IMG/VR virus record: IMGVR_UViG_3300021961_000515
Location: 1-27,127 of that record
Length of the DNA stretch: 27,127 nt
Strand: one strand, 5' to 3'
Origin: a virus
Shown here: piece by piece, positions 16,601 through 21,900 of the stretch
Numbering within the stretch: the first letter of the stretch is position 1
Layout of the letters: each line of letters opens with the position of its first letter
Translations under genes and position numbers: made by a program
The notes under the pieces: generated by a model
Seen by the model: the letters and a program-made list of their open reading frames with translations, nothing else
Database searches by the model: none
Told to the model about the DNA's origin: nothing

Positions 16601-17393
16601 TTCCCTGACATTCAACATCGTAAATGGTGGGTCTGGTTATGCAGGAACTTCTGTTGCTCTTGGAATTGCAGCTCCCCCAAGAGTTGACAACGCCAAATAT
16701 GGAATCATTGGTGTTGGAACCACTGCTGTTGCTAGAGGTATCATCAGTGGCGGATCCATTACTAGTGTTGATGTATACAACGCTGGTGGTGGTTATACAA
16801 ACGCTCCCAACGTACTTGTACCAAACAACACAGTCAAGACAGACGTACTAAACAGTGCGGACGTTATCATTGGTTATGTTGGCGTTATCACTGGTATTGC
16901 GGCAGTTAGTGGACTTGGAGGAGCGACTGTTGCTATCGAGTTCCAAACTGACTATACAAATTCCTTGGTTTCTACTGCTGAACTGGATTCTCTGCTTGTT
17001 GGATATCCAATTTATGTTTATGACACAACAGTTGGATCTGGAATTACTGCAATTGATGTCCTAGATACAGACACAGTTGGTATTGGTACAACCTTTGCCG
17101 ATGCTGTATATAAAGTCGCTGGAATTTACAGAAACTCCAATGTCGGTGTCATTACTTGTAACATTCTTAGCACAACGGATACATCTGGACTTGCAACTAC
17201 AGGAACCCTAAACGTACCTGTTGGCCGCTTCTCCTGGGGAAGAATTGGTCAGGGTTCTAGAGAAACGACGGCCGTCGCGTTCGCTGTTTCTTCTTACACC
17301 ACAAATTCTGGACTGTCTACCTACCCAATTGTTCAAAGAAGAGGGTTTGGATTAAGAAACTCCGGTGCTCTGAAAAAACAGGTCTCCAACTAA
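4653..17393 (+). CDS. 7: Giant modular baseplate wedge protein with gp7-like N-terminal core
   Basis: Encodes 4246 residues with no internal stop, about four times T4 gp7 (1032). Residues 19-40 (PEYVVSESPLFVDFLKQYY), 199-219 (GFYEAKGTSDSFRILMRALY) and 256-261 (QLVGQT) match, in the same order, the T4 gp7 core segments around its SYLLQDSNFEAF, STKGIEASYKFLFKVLYN and DLVGQT motifs. In T4 these are in the last third of gp7; here they open the protein. The rest is a chain of beta-rich modules: at least 14 GGxGYxxxP-type repeats, about six HGLxxG...YYV-type repeats, five GFP/IGxExI modules, a YHYH-like domain (about 1230-1342), a largely repeat-free middle (2403-2950) and a distinct C-terminal block from about 3727 ending near RRGFGLRNSGALKK. 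It follows gp6 directly. The gp7 identity rests on position and remembered T4 sequence. Confidence 0.85.
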   Translation: MIETAIDQRVKISQLIEGQLPEYVVSESPLFVDFLKQYYESQQFQSGPVDLLENIDQYIKLDNLTPEVLNGRIGVTQSVSASDTTIYVESTKGFPNEYGLIGIGNEIVSYTGVTTNSFTGCIRGFSGITSYRSGTDSESLVFKTSSAASHDSGVIAQNLSTLFLKEFFRKLKISFAPGLEDQDFTSALNVNNFIKSLRGFYEAKGTSDSFRILMRALYNVNAKVVDLERLLSKPSTANYRNRLTLITDLISGDPEQLVGQTLFQDENAATGVGAASAPISEVEAFTIQNKRYYKISLFYGYDSPPAGFFGTYRQPGKTKVVGSYATTADTITVDSTIGFPASGIAIVGNNTITYASKTVNQFLGVSGITESISDAADIRENLVVYGYEQSTQNKVQLRLTGVLSQFNVPVGYNNADVGEEINVKFVGKKIKNPESKTYIETFFNSWEYNPTNRVQIQSFTGSAFKLALELDRVQMRTGDTVQILARGSSTVLGTAQITIDNAVTATSDCTLSGSVVSSLNPSTKYDIRRTVKKATSSTGIIKNGEEVILSDIQNTYISNDDLHGYVASNSLPSYQITTPIISKTLTEASVASGGVQDVDSNGLYSVLAFDTEVPFITGDEVIYRAGTASTTLGMVEGFTGVKEGRYFVEVQPDPKKVKLCVARSFIDAQDYVTFAPLPTGSGTHVFTLASQSGKEVEPQALLKKFPLSQDLQSGDKTLTSPGPVGILRNGVEIINPRSEEFIYYGPVDNVSVLNGGNNYDVLNPPTVIIGNPTVSTGTTALVEPVVIGSIQSVSVDPQNFDITEVFSISVSGANGKNSQLEPIVENRYREVAFNAADAFFGGGISTSTETITFLDEHNFVTGQQVVYDRNGNSALGIGTFGGANTDTGLTLNSGGSYFIQKLNNKSVYLYQSVNDLNAGINTIGFTTVGTSGVHKFRTFDQKRTLTGVRVINGGSGFASRRLRVESTGVSTSKNTITFTNHGFANGEIVSYASTTGTPISGLNTNNQYYIVNSTSDSFQLADAGVGGTIKSNFDRSIPVNFESVGSGYQEFNYPTVAVSVNVAYANTVGVITATPSIRGSIEQLFLYEKGSDYGSKIVDFHKRPLVSVVNGTEAQLNPIISNGRVISVQILSGGRNYKSAPDLSVISTSGTGAKLRAVVSGGTITQVIIQSGGIGYNPTTTSIKITTVGSGLVVNTSVRKLTINKTKRFEEYGGEFLFSNEVNKGLEYSILGYNNTLRSAFFDTDTNTHSPLIGWAYDGNPIYGSYGYSDPEDSSSGVIRLSSGYVLNTGLVQNRPTGFAEGFFVEDYEFNASGQLDAHNGRFCKTVDYPNGVYAYFATSEIDISTGQLKPQYPYFIGQSYRTVPVIENLYGREAIDQSNFDFDSGNYSRNTYPYLLGEVNADNDYILESYELATQKAVVESISTGTIEDVRVLVPGDRYVVNEPLYFDESSSGGEGLDVVVSEIRGKEIVEINTNYRDYSGIVFEKTSNSVVTGTIGTYHDFRNGDTVVVSGLSTFVRGLSGKQIVGVTSATGSLAEQINAGSAGDIIDIRLSSIPSFVSVGSSVLIGAELFKVLNKLPVQNLLRAERSGGGISTTGVAVSFLSNTFTINLETDDFESSTQSTVYFNASETVGIATTSGISATLSYTQAGVASVRDVPAQTIFIQDHPFKTNQSVVLTTPATGQPFVVRAGYGATQFLPTAAGIAQTVYVVNVSKDLIGLKTSLGGEQLFFLENAQNSNDYNFVSEFAAVTGTVRKIETTVATAATHLLNTNDIVTFQVKPKGNFGIGAASSVSLSYNALVDSVVVNSVGFNSTGINTATNRITLASHGLLNGDKIVYEGVEPADGLVNGAYYVYVIDENTFSLAKTKVDLNSVPPVLVDIIGIGATHTIGRINPQIPVIRNRDLVFDLSDSTLAGYKIKFFYDKEFNNPVVSIGNSSSFEIQQTGTVGSTGITTVGFSSAWPSKLFYNLEKSGYLSTSDTDVNSYSEISYSNSKYNGTFKVTGIGSTTFTVALVDQPETTRYNQNDCAELRYTTKSKSSNGGIEKVKIVSPGFGFASRPDYVGVGTTSKGINANLEASSEAIGRVNSTRVVNAGFEYPSDKTLTAAALIPSWSQISDNFTVVDGNITVVTGGKNFTNPPQLVLVDSVTGKNAGNGAYNPVMNENSIDSIQVLKQPTGLAGVAHTLYTLSNSNGIVITSVDSVSSGIVTVTIQTPVLGFTTAPVAIGDKIFVDGISLYSTGDFDGHNSKDHGFRFFEVQNVNAGANPVTVTYSLAGIATQSVGVAVTNTNNTASLVKSQDYPTFNVTIEREKFLVNEKIQVNVGSGFFDTDLIVVKTQGDILKVKGSYELKVGDKIKGVSTGFIATILILENYESTFKVSYEVEQSYGWTDQTGFTNSDISVLPDNDYYQNLSYTVQSPLEWNTIVGPMNRLLHSTGMKNFADMEIKSPVSAAATAGINTSVLGTSIRLDYIFEGRADQINNFDLASDIDVVAGVSPAIKMQNKKLSSFIKCLTNRVLLIDDISTKFSSKELNKRVSQIITSYPVSIPFQRMLILSKDVNNLFEYQLSELIVMNTTEGVFTLQKSDTRSGDDDIVSFSADINDAGVIDISATPVAEGVNYNFKVIRQLFDSNVGGVATLGVGIASVTGVTTSVGVGATLTLFNGNTSDLEGFTAHVAITRPSDQYGNYHEVVVEHDGTDTYLAEFGYDTGYSEGGISTSFIGTFRSYIDSGVLKLDYTNNGSEDIVARVRVVGLNNISAGVSTQAFKLVIQDSGTERSARYESSGASDTITGPGYAITAVGFSTDTDLAVKSIVRVAIGNSVNVSQVIFSGDKNRNRGDLTEYPQLTVGDSIGLGTFGTKFSGSHTQLIFYPDAHQGVATITAYHEVFYRDQDANADVIPNIRFGRVIDTYSEEFYNQGDQLNFELATDGYPIYAKVFNPASVTTLNPATGVFTIKNHFFNNGQELNYIPESTVVGVSSVALSIGSTLAGGGDGIGDLIIGFTTITGLTTTGGMAVSQEIIGPGVPNGATIVSIGSSAKFFVANSNGTNVLTGIGNTTIFALNETIVSNTDYTGFGTITAIGINSITVANTVPTGVGSAYYSTALAPSITISSAGAATTIRQTFRSGITTDVMPSTVYAIKITEDTFKLGTKKDFALSGIGITYTSVGSGNAHVLDTTKKLEKSLITLDGVNQAPISYANLAFELRETVSAATTYFAISGISSVQPGDLLKVGQELMSINNVGLGTTSGDISGIGTFFVVNVLRGAVGTAASAKTDGDTAKIYRGSYNIVRNKIHFTNAPSGTGSEGSFDERNLSPANSTFGGRVYLRQDYTNNALFVDVSNQFTGLAKTFTLRTDDDNPVGFETGGSVLFLNGIFQPPTTLNNTGKSYTLESTVAGVTSAVFNGVRLIDGSPYTSDTDVNTNEIPRGGIIVSLGSTGGTGIAPLVGAQYRAITGVGGTIETLVGFGTTLGRTALSISTASYNNNTGIMEVTTTSAHGLSGTGEQVYMIGLEFACGAAHAGVTTTIFPDGTRGHVFEVVGVGSTTIFSADIGISTIAHDYVGSGTIYQHNISLNNGSGYRGPVAVAITDLGTGVGGTTGYGAVISATVGAGGTLTLNINNPGVGYNNPAVIIPDPTYSNLRIEGVSRLGIGATTDTGFGCVISLEVGAGQTTVHDDYHFVNGFVLNNPGYGFRIGDVFKPVGLVTAVGAGASYTDFELTVESIYNDTFSAWQFGQIDYIDSIKDLQDGQRKRFPLNQNAQLLSFQRDAEIASSAAIDLANVLLIFVDGVIQVPGVAYEFDGGTSFSFTQAPSPESDIEIFFYRGTSGTDSFQTSQSETIKAGDTVTLRKLGQSDGTITQDSRLVQEVASADKINTNIYVNQGINETIFRPLDWRKQKTDRIVNTEIINKTRDSLEGLVYPTARLIGDLTEGETDIFVDNARFFQYEEYADGAPAGTVVSTDLIIIDPTENVSASIEAVVVGNSLTFNIVNGGSGYAGTSVALGIAAPPRVDNAKYGIIGVGTTAVARGIISGGSITSVDVYNAGGGYTNAPNVLVPNNTVKTDVLNSADVIIGYVGVITGIAAVSGLGGATVAIEFQTDYTNSLVSTAELDSLLVGYPIYVYDTTVGSGITAIDVLDTDTVGIGTTFADAVYKVAGIYRNSNVGVITCNILSTTDTSGLATTGTLNVPVGRFSWGRIGQGSRETTAVAFAVSSYTTNSGLSTYPIVQRRGFGLRNSGALKKQVSN
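4701..5460 (+). other. gp7 core-like domain of the giant wedge protein
   Basis: Covers residues 17 to about 270 of the giant. In T4 this part of gp7 packs with two gp6 chains in the wedge core bundle. The block is split by a GFP/IGNEIVSY module at about residues 78-130, so the helix pair SPLFVDFLKQYY and LFLKEFFRKLK is separated by a beta-rich insert. Confidence 0.65.
4885..5045 (+). repeat. GFP/IGxExI module, first copy
   Basis: Pattern: T-I-Y-V-x-S-x-x-GFP, then IGNEIVSYTG and C-x-RG. Further copies in the same protein are at about 5632-5790 (GFPASGIAIVGNNTITY), 9289-9440 (VLIGAELFKV, LLRAERSGG) and 14290-14510 (LKVGQELMSI, VLRGAVG), with a looser one at 16430-16560. A copy in the DUF4815 gene is at 24896-25110 (VKVGAEIIYY, IATRGVD). 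The repeats are at protein level; nucleotide identity was not tested. Confidence 0.6.
6901..8205 (+). repeat. Cluster of GGxGYxxxPxVxI repeats in gp7
   Basis: Five copies: VLNGGNNYDVLNPPTVII at about 6907, VINGGSGFASRRLRV at 7498, YEKGSDYGSKIVDF at 7912, ILSGGRNYKSAPDLSVI at 8038 and IQSGGIGYNPTTTSIKI at 8155. Each is a strand, a Gly-rich turn ending in an aromatic, and a Pro-containing strand. More copies lie at about 8943, 10793, 10920, 11035, 15367, 15502, 15702, 16612 and 16770. Such units are common in cyanophage tail proteins, from memory. Confidence 0.7.
7195..7725 (+). repeat. Pair of HGLxxGxxVxY...YY(V/I)...FxLA repeats in gp7
   Basis: Two consecutive units: TITFLDEHNFVTGQQVVY...GSYFIQKLNNKSVYLY (7195-7395) and TITFTNHGFANGEIVSY...NQYYIVNSTSDSFQLA (7573-7725). 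A third clear unit is at 10117-10270 (SHGLLNGDKIVYEG...AYYVYVIDENTFSLA); divergent ones are near 9640, 13507 and 15110. The units look like small beta domains. Confidence 0.65.
8340..8678 (+). other. YHYH-like domain inside gp7, histidines replaced
   Basis: Residues 1230-1342. GWAYDGNPIYGSYGYSD (from residue 1254) is the typical GWAYDGxPIYG core of the YHYH family, followed after about 60 residues by LDAHNGRFCKTVDYPNGVYAYFAT. In the canonical family the last part reads YHYH; here it is YAYF, so both histidines are gone. A structural rather than metal-binding role is inferred. Confidence 0.7.
15366..15755 (+). repeat. Second cluster of GGxGY-type repeats in gp7
   Basis: Three copies: LNNGSGYRGPVAVAI, NNPGVGYNNPAVIIPDP and LNNPGYGFRIGDVF, spaced by about 45 and 67 residues. 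They share the Asn-x-Gly-x-Gly-aromatic turn and a following hydrophobic strand with the cluster at 6901-8205. Confidence 0.65.
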
Positions 17394-17395
17394 CG

Positions 17396-17403
17396 TATAA
17401 ATA
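17396..17403 (+). promoter_or_regulatory. T4-type late promoter before gp8 (TATAAATA)
   Basis: Exact TATAAATA in the 34-base gap between the giant gp7 and gp8, 24 bases before the gp8 ATG. It would restart late transcription after the 12.7 kb gene. The spacing matches the gp25 promoter at 2310. Confidence 0.78.
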
Positions 17404-17427
17404 TCACCATAGGAAACTAGATTCAAA

Positions 17428-18993
17428 ATGCCTGCGCTGGTAACTGATCAATTTAGAATTTTTAATGCGAACAATTTTGTTTCGTCTATTGAAAATTCTG
17501 ACAACTCATTCTACATCTTCCTAGGGTTAGCGAATCCAACTTCGCCGGCTATTGGTTTTGGTAGAACTAGCAATTGGAATACGGCAACCACTGGTGCGCC
17601 TTCTCCTATCGACAATATCAATTATACGAATCATTCGTATGATACGATGCTGTTTGGAAAGAAGATCACTTCTTCCAATGTTAGAAGACTTGTCCGCAGA
17701 GTAAACTGGTCTCAGGGAACAACCTATGAGATGTATCGTCATGATTATAGCGTAACGAATCCTTCTCCTATTACTGGTTCTACACGTTTGTATGATGCAA
17801 GATACTACGTCATCAACTCAGACTACAGGGTCTATATCTGCATCGACAATGGATCCAGCGGTACTAATCCTAATGGCAACGCTTCACAAGACGAACCCAC
17901 TTTCACTGACCTCGAACCTTCAAAAGCAGGTGATAGTGGAGATGGCTATGTCTGGAAGTACCTTTACACCGTTGACCCATCAGATATCATTAAGTTCGAC
18001 TCTGTAGAGTATATCTCGGTTCCTGGAAATTGGAGTTCTTCCACAAATTCTCAGATTCAATCGGTAAGAGAGAACGGTGACTCGACGATTAACAACAACC
18101 AACTGAAAAAAGTTTATATTGCAAATGCTGGATTCGGTTATGGTGTTGGTCTTGATAGAGAGGTAGATATTCTCGGTGATGGTACTGGCGGCAAGTGTGT
18201 TGTTAGTACAGATACATCTGGTAGAATCACTGACGTTCAAATTTCTCAAGGTGGTCAAGGGTATTCTTACGGAATTGTAGATCTCGGGCCTCTGCAGGGA
18301 AGCACTCTTTCTCAACTTGCAAAATTGGTTCCTATCATTCCTCCTTCTAGAGGACATGGATACGATCTGTATAGAGAACTTGGAGCAGATAAGGTTCTCC
18401 TCTATGCAAGATTTGACGATTCTACCAAAGACTTCCCCATCGATACCACTTTTGCACAAATTGGTCTCGTAAAGAATCCAACTTCTTTTGGTTCAACAAC
18501 TGTATATACTGCCAATCAGTATTCGAACCTCAACGCTATTAAATTGTCCACCAGTTCGGGGACAATCACTGTTGGCGATGAAATCCGTCAAGTTGTTGGA
18601 ACATCTACGGCAGTTGGTTATGTAGCTTCTTACGATACAGAGACAAGCATCCTGAAGTATTATCAGGACAGATCCTTGTATTTCAGCCCTATCTATGGGG
18701 ATCAAACTGATTATGTTGGCATCTCTAGTGAAGCTAAGGTACTCGACTTTGCATCTTCTGCACAACCAATCACTACTGTTGGTGGGTTTAGTGGATCAGT
18801 TGATACTGGATTCTCTGGAATCACAACTATTATCAATAACAGGACTGTAAACCTCGGAGTGAATTTCACTTCTGGACTTGCTAATCCTGAAATAAATAAG
18901 AGGACGGGCGAGATCTTGTATTTGGATAACAGAACTTCTGTTACTCGAAATTCTCGCCAAAAAGAAGACATTAAGGTAATTCTGGAATTCTAA
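17428..18993 (+). CDS. 8: Baseplate wedge subunit gp8-like protein, enlarged
   Basis: Encodes 521 residues against 334 in T4 gp8. The opening PALVTDQFRIFNANNF parallels the T4 start (AIVTSKFRTEKMLNF). GDGYVWKYLY (from residue 171) matches T4 GDGYVWEYLF, and the C-terminus GEILYLDNRTSVTRNSRQKE...IKVILEF matches T4 GEMIYMENRPPI...INILFTF. In T4 a gp8 dimer binds the wedge and links gp7 to the outer baseplate. The extra 190 or so residues lie between the VEYISVPGN segment and the C-terminus and include two GGxGY-type repeats. The gene has its own late promoter; the next gene begins four bases after its stop. Confidence 0.88.
   Translation: MPALVTDQFRIFNANNFVSSIENSDNSFYIFLGLANPTSPAIGFGRTSNWNTATTGAPSPIDNINYTNHSYDTMLFGKKITSSNVRRLVRRVNWSQGTTYEMYRHDYSVTNPSPITGSTRLYDARYYVINSDYRVYICIDNGSSGTNPNGNASQDEPTFTDLEPSKAGDSGDGYVWKYLYTVDPSDIIKFDSVEYISVPGNWSSSTNSQIQSVRENGDSTINNNQLKKVYIANAGFGYGVGLDREVDILGDGTGGKCVVSTDTSGRITDVQISQGGQGYSYGIVDLGPLQGSTLSQLAKLVPIIPPSRGHGYDLYRELGADKVLLYARFDDSTKDFPIDTTFAQIGLVKNPTSFGSTTVYTANQYSNLNAIKLSTSSGTITVGDEIRQVVGTSTAVGYVASYDTETSILKYYQDRSLYFSPIYGDQTDYVGISSEAKVLDFASSAQPITTVGGFSGSVDTGFSGITTIINNRTVNLGVNFTSGLANPEINKRTGEILYLDNRTSVTRNSRQKEDIKVILEF
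18110..18290 (+). repeat. Two GGxGY-type repeats inserted in gp8
   Basis: YIANAGFGYGVGLDREVDIL and ISQGGQGYSYGIVDLG, about 41 residues apart. They follow the same strand-turn-aromatic pattern as the repeats in the gp7-like giant and are not part of remembered T4 gp8. Confidence 0.65.
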
Positions 18994-18997
18994 GACG

Positions 18998-21900
18998 ATG
19001 CCACAAAAGACGAATCTGAATGTAAGTCCTTACTATGATGACTTCGGCATTGATAAGGATTTCTATCGAGTCCTATTTAAACCAGGATTCCCCATTCAAG
19101 CTAGGGAACTCAATAACATCCAATCTATTCTACAGAATCAAGTAGAACAGTTTGGTAATCATATTTTTAAAGACGGCACTGTAGTAATTCCTGGTGCAGC
19201 GTCTTTTGATAATCAGTATTACGCAGTTAAAATCGACCCAATTCATGTTGGGGTAGATGTATCGGTTTATATTGATAACTTCATTGGCAAGAAAATCAAG
19301 GGTCAAACAACCCAAATTACGGCCACAGTTGTCAATGTACTTCAGTCGTCGGAATCTGAAGAAAATCAATTAACAATCTATGTCAAGTACAAGGACTCTG
19401 GTTCTAGTCTTAGTGTAGCATCTTTCCAAGATGGAGAAATCCTTCTTGCTGAGGAAGACGTTGTTTATGGAAATACCACTATTACTGGTGGATCTACTTT
19501 TGCTCAGTGTATTGCTTCTGGAGCAACTGCAATTGGATGTGCTGCCCACATTGATGCTGGCATCTATTTTGTAAGGGGAATTTTTGCTCAGGTATCAAAG
19601 CAAACTTTGATCCTTGATCAGTACAGCAATCAACCCGAGTATAGAGTTGGTCTTGATGTAATTGAAACTATTGTAACTGCTAAAGAAGATAGTTCTTTAT
19701 ATGATAATGCGAGAGGATTTTCTAATTTCGCTGCTCCTGGAGCAGATAGATTCAAAATCGAACTCAAGCTTGCTAAGAAGAGCATTACCGACAGAGAAGA
19801 CAAAACTTTTATTGAGATTTTACGACTTACTGAAGGAAGAGTCGAAAAGATCGGATTAAAAACACAATATAATCTCATTAGAGACTATTTTGCAGAGAGA
19901 ACTTATGATGAGTCTGGAGACTACTCTGTAGAAGATTTTGAAATTGCTGTCAGAGAGACTTTAAATGATCGCAAAGGAAATAGCGGTCTATTTTATGACA
20001 CTCAAAAAACATACAGCGGAAACACTCCATCCGATAATTTAGCATCCATTACGGTTGGACCTGGAAAAGCGTATGTAAGAGGTTATGACATTGAAAACTT
20101 TGGCACTAAAGTTATCGATGTTCAAAAACCAAGAGATACTAAATCGACAACGGCCAACGTTCCCTTTAATATGGGCAACGTTATCAAGGTCAATAACGTC
20201 GTAGGACAACCTGTAATCGCTCTCAACACGACTCAAGTAGTCAGTCTGTACAACACACGCAAAACGACTAGAGTCGCCACAGGAGCGCCCTCAGACGGCA
20301 CTCTGATCGGTCAGGCGAGAGTATATGCTCTCAATACTGATGACCAGAATTATACTGGCGATGAGACCGTATTTAATTTAACCTTGTGGGATGTACAAAC
20401 ATATACGCAGATTACCTTAAACGTTGCTGGTGATTCCGTAAGTATTCCTGCAACATCATTTATCGAAGGCCTTAGCAGCGGTGCTAGTGGTTATGTTGTA
20501 ACAGCAGCATCTGCTGGCAATAGAACAATCACTTTGTCTGAGGTTTCGGGAACTTTCCAAGAGGGTGAAACCATTAAGATTAATGGCGTAACCGAAAATC
20601 CTAGATCAATTATAAACATTAGATCTTTTACAACCAAAGATATTCATTCATTATGGCAAGACACCAGTGCGGTGTCTGGTTACGCAGTTGACTTCTCTGC
20701 AGACGTTGTTATGTCTGCCAGAACTCCTCTTGGTTTTAAAGTTACGGATGATGTAAGATTCAGTGCAAATGGAGCAACTGGACTTACAACTGTAACAAGT
20801 CCTGGTAGAACTTTCTCTGGAATTTCTACTGACACTATTGTTAGATTCCAAAACGTAAACAAAGCTCTTCCCACTTTTGCAAGAGTTACTGATGTCACCA
20901 CCAATGGATTGGTGATGACACTGACTGGTGTAACAACAGTCAATAATGTTTGTGATGGTGGACTTCCCGCAGCTGTTGGAACTTACAGAATTGAGGAAAT
21001 GATTCCTCAATTTACAAATCCACAGGATGCATATTTGTTTGCTCCTATTGGTAAGAAAAATGTTGCTCAAGTAGACATTGGCACTTCCAATCTCTCTATT
21101 GTTCATCAATTTACTGGAGAGAGCACAAATGGAAGTGGAGAACTGACAATTGATGCATCTGCTTCTGGAATCACCAGTGCATTCTTCGAAACTTATGATC
21201 CCGATAGATTTGTCGTTTCATACTCCGGTGGAAACACTGCCGATTTAACGGGTGGACAATTCTCGCTGACTAACGATGCCACCACGATCAATGTTACTGG
21301 ATTAACAGCATCTCAGTCAAACATTGTTGTTTCTGCCACTCTTAAGAAGAGAGGAATCAAGAATAAAATCAAGAACTTCACCAGAAGTTCTAAGCGTTAT
21401 GTAAGACTTTCCAATCTGACAAGTGCAGGTATTACCACTGGTGTAAACAACGGTCTTACCCATAACAAGTTCTATGGTCTGAGAGTTGAAGATAAAGAAA
21501 TATCTCTCAACGTATCAGATGTAATTAATATTGTTGCAGTTTATCAGTCGAATGGATCCCTCGATCCTTCTTTTGATAATCTTGTATTCCAAACTGGATT
21601 AGGTCTTGATAGCAATGCTGTTCTCGGTGAATATATTCTCGGCGGAACAAGTGGAGCACTTGCACAGATCGTAACAAGATCAAGTTCTACGACAATTGAG
21701 TTTGTATATCTCAACTCTTCTAAGTTCATTGTCAATGAAGATGTTAAGTTCTTAGAGTCCAATATTGTTGGAACAATTCAAGAGGTAAATCTTGGTTCTT
21801 ACGTCGATCTGACAAGCAACTATACTCTTGATACTGGCCACAGAAAACAATTCTGCGATTTCTCAAGAATTGTTAGAAATACAGGAAAGCCTCCTTCTTC

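Noticed and set aside
4653-17393. The 12.7 kb frame as an assembly artefact or fusion of several genes
   Set aside because: There is a single uninterrupted frame, composition is even by eye, the modules recur along its whole length, and a proper late promoter and gp8 follow directly.
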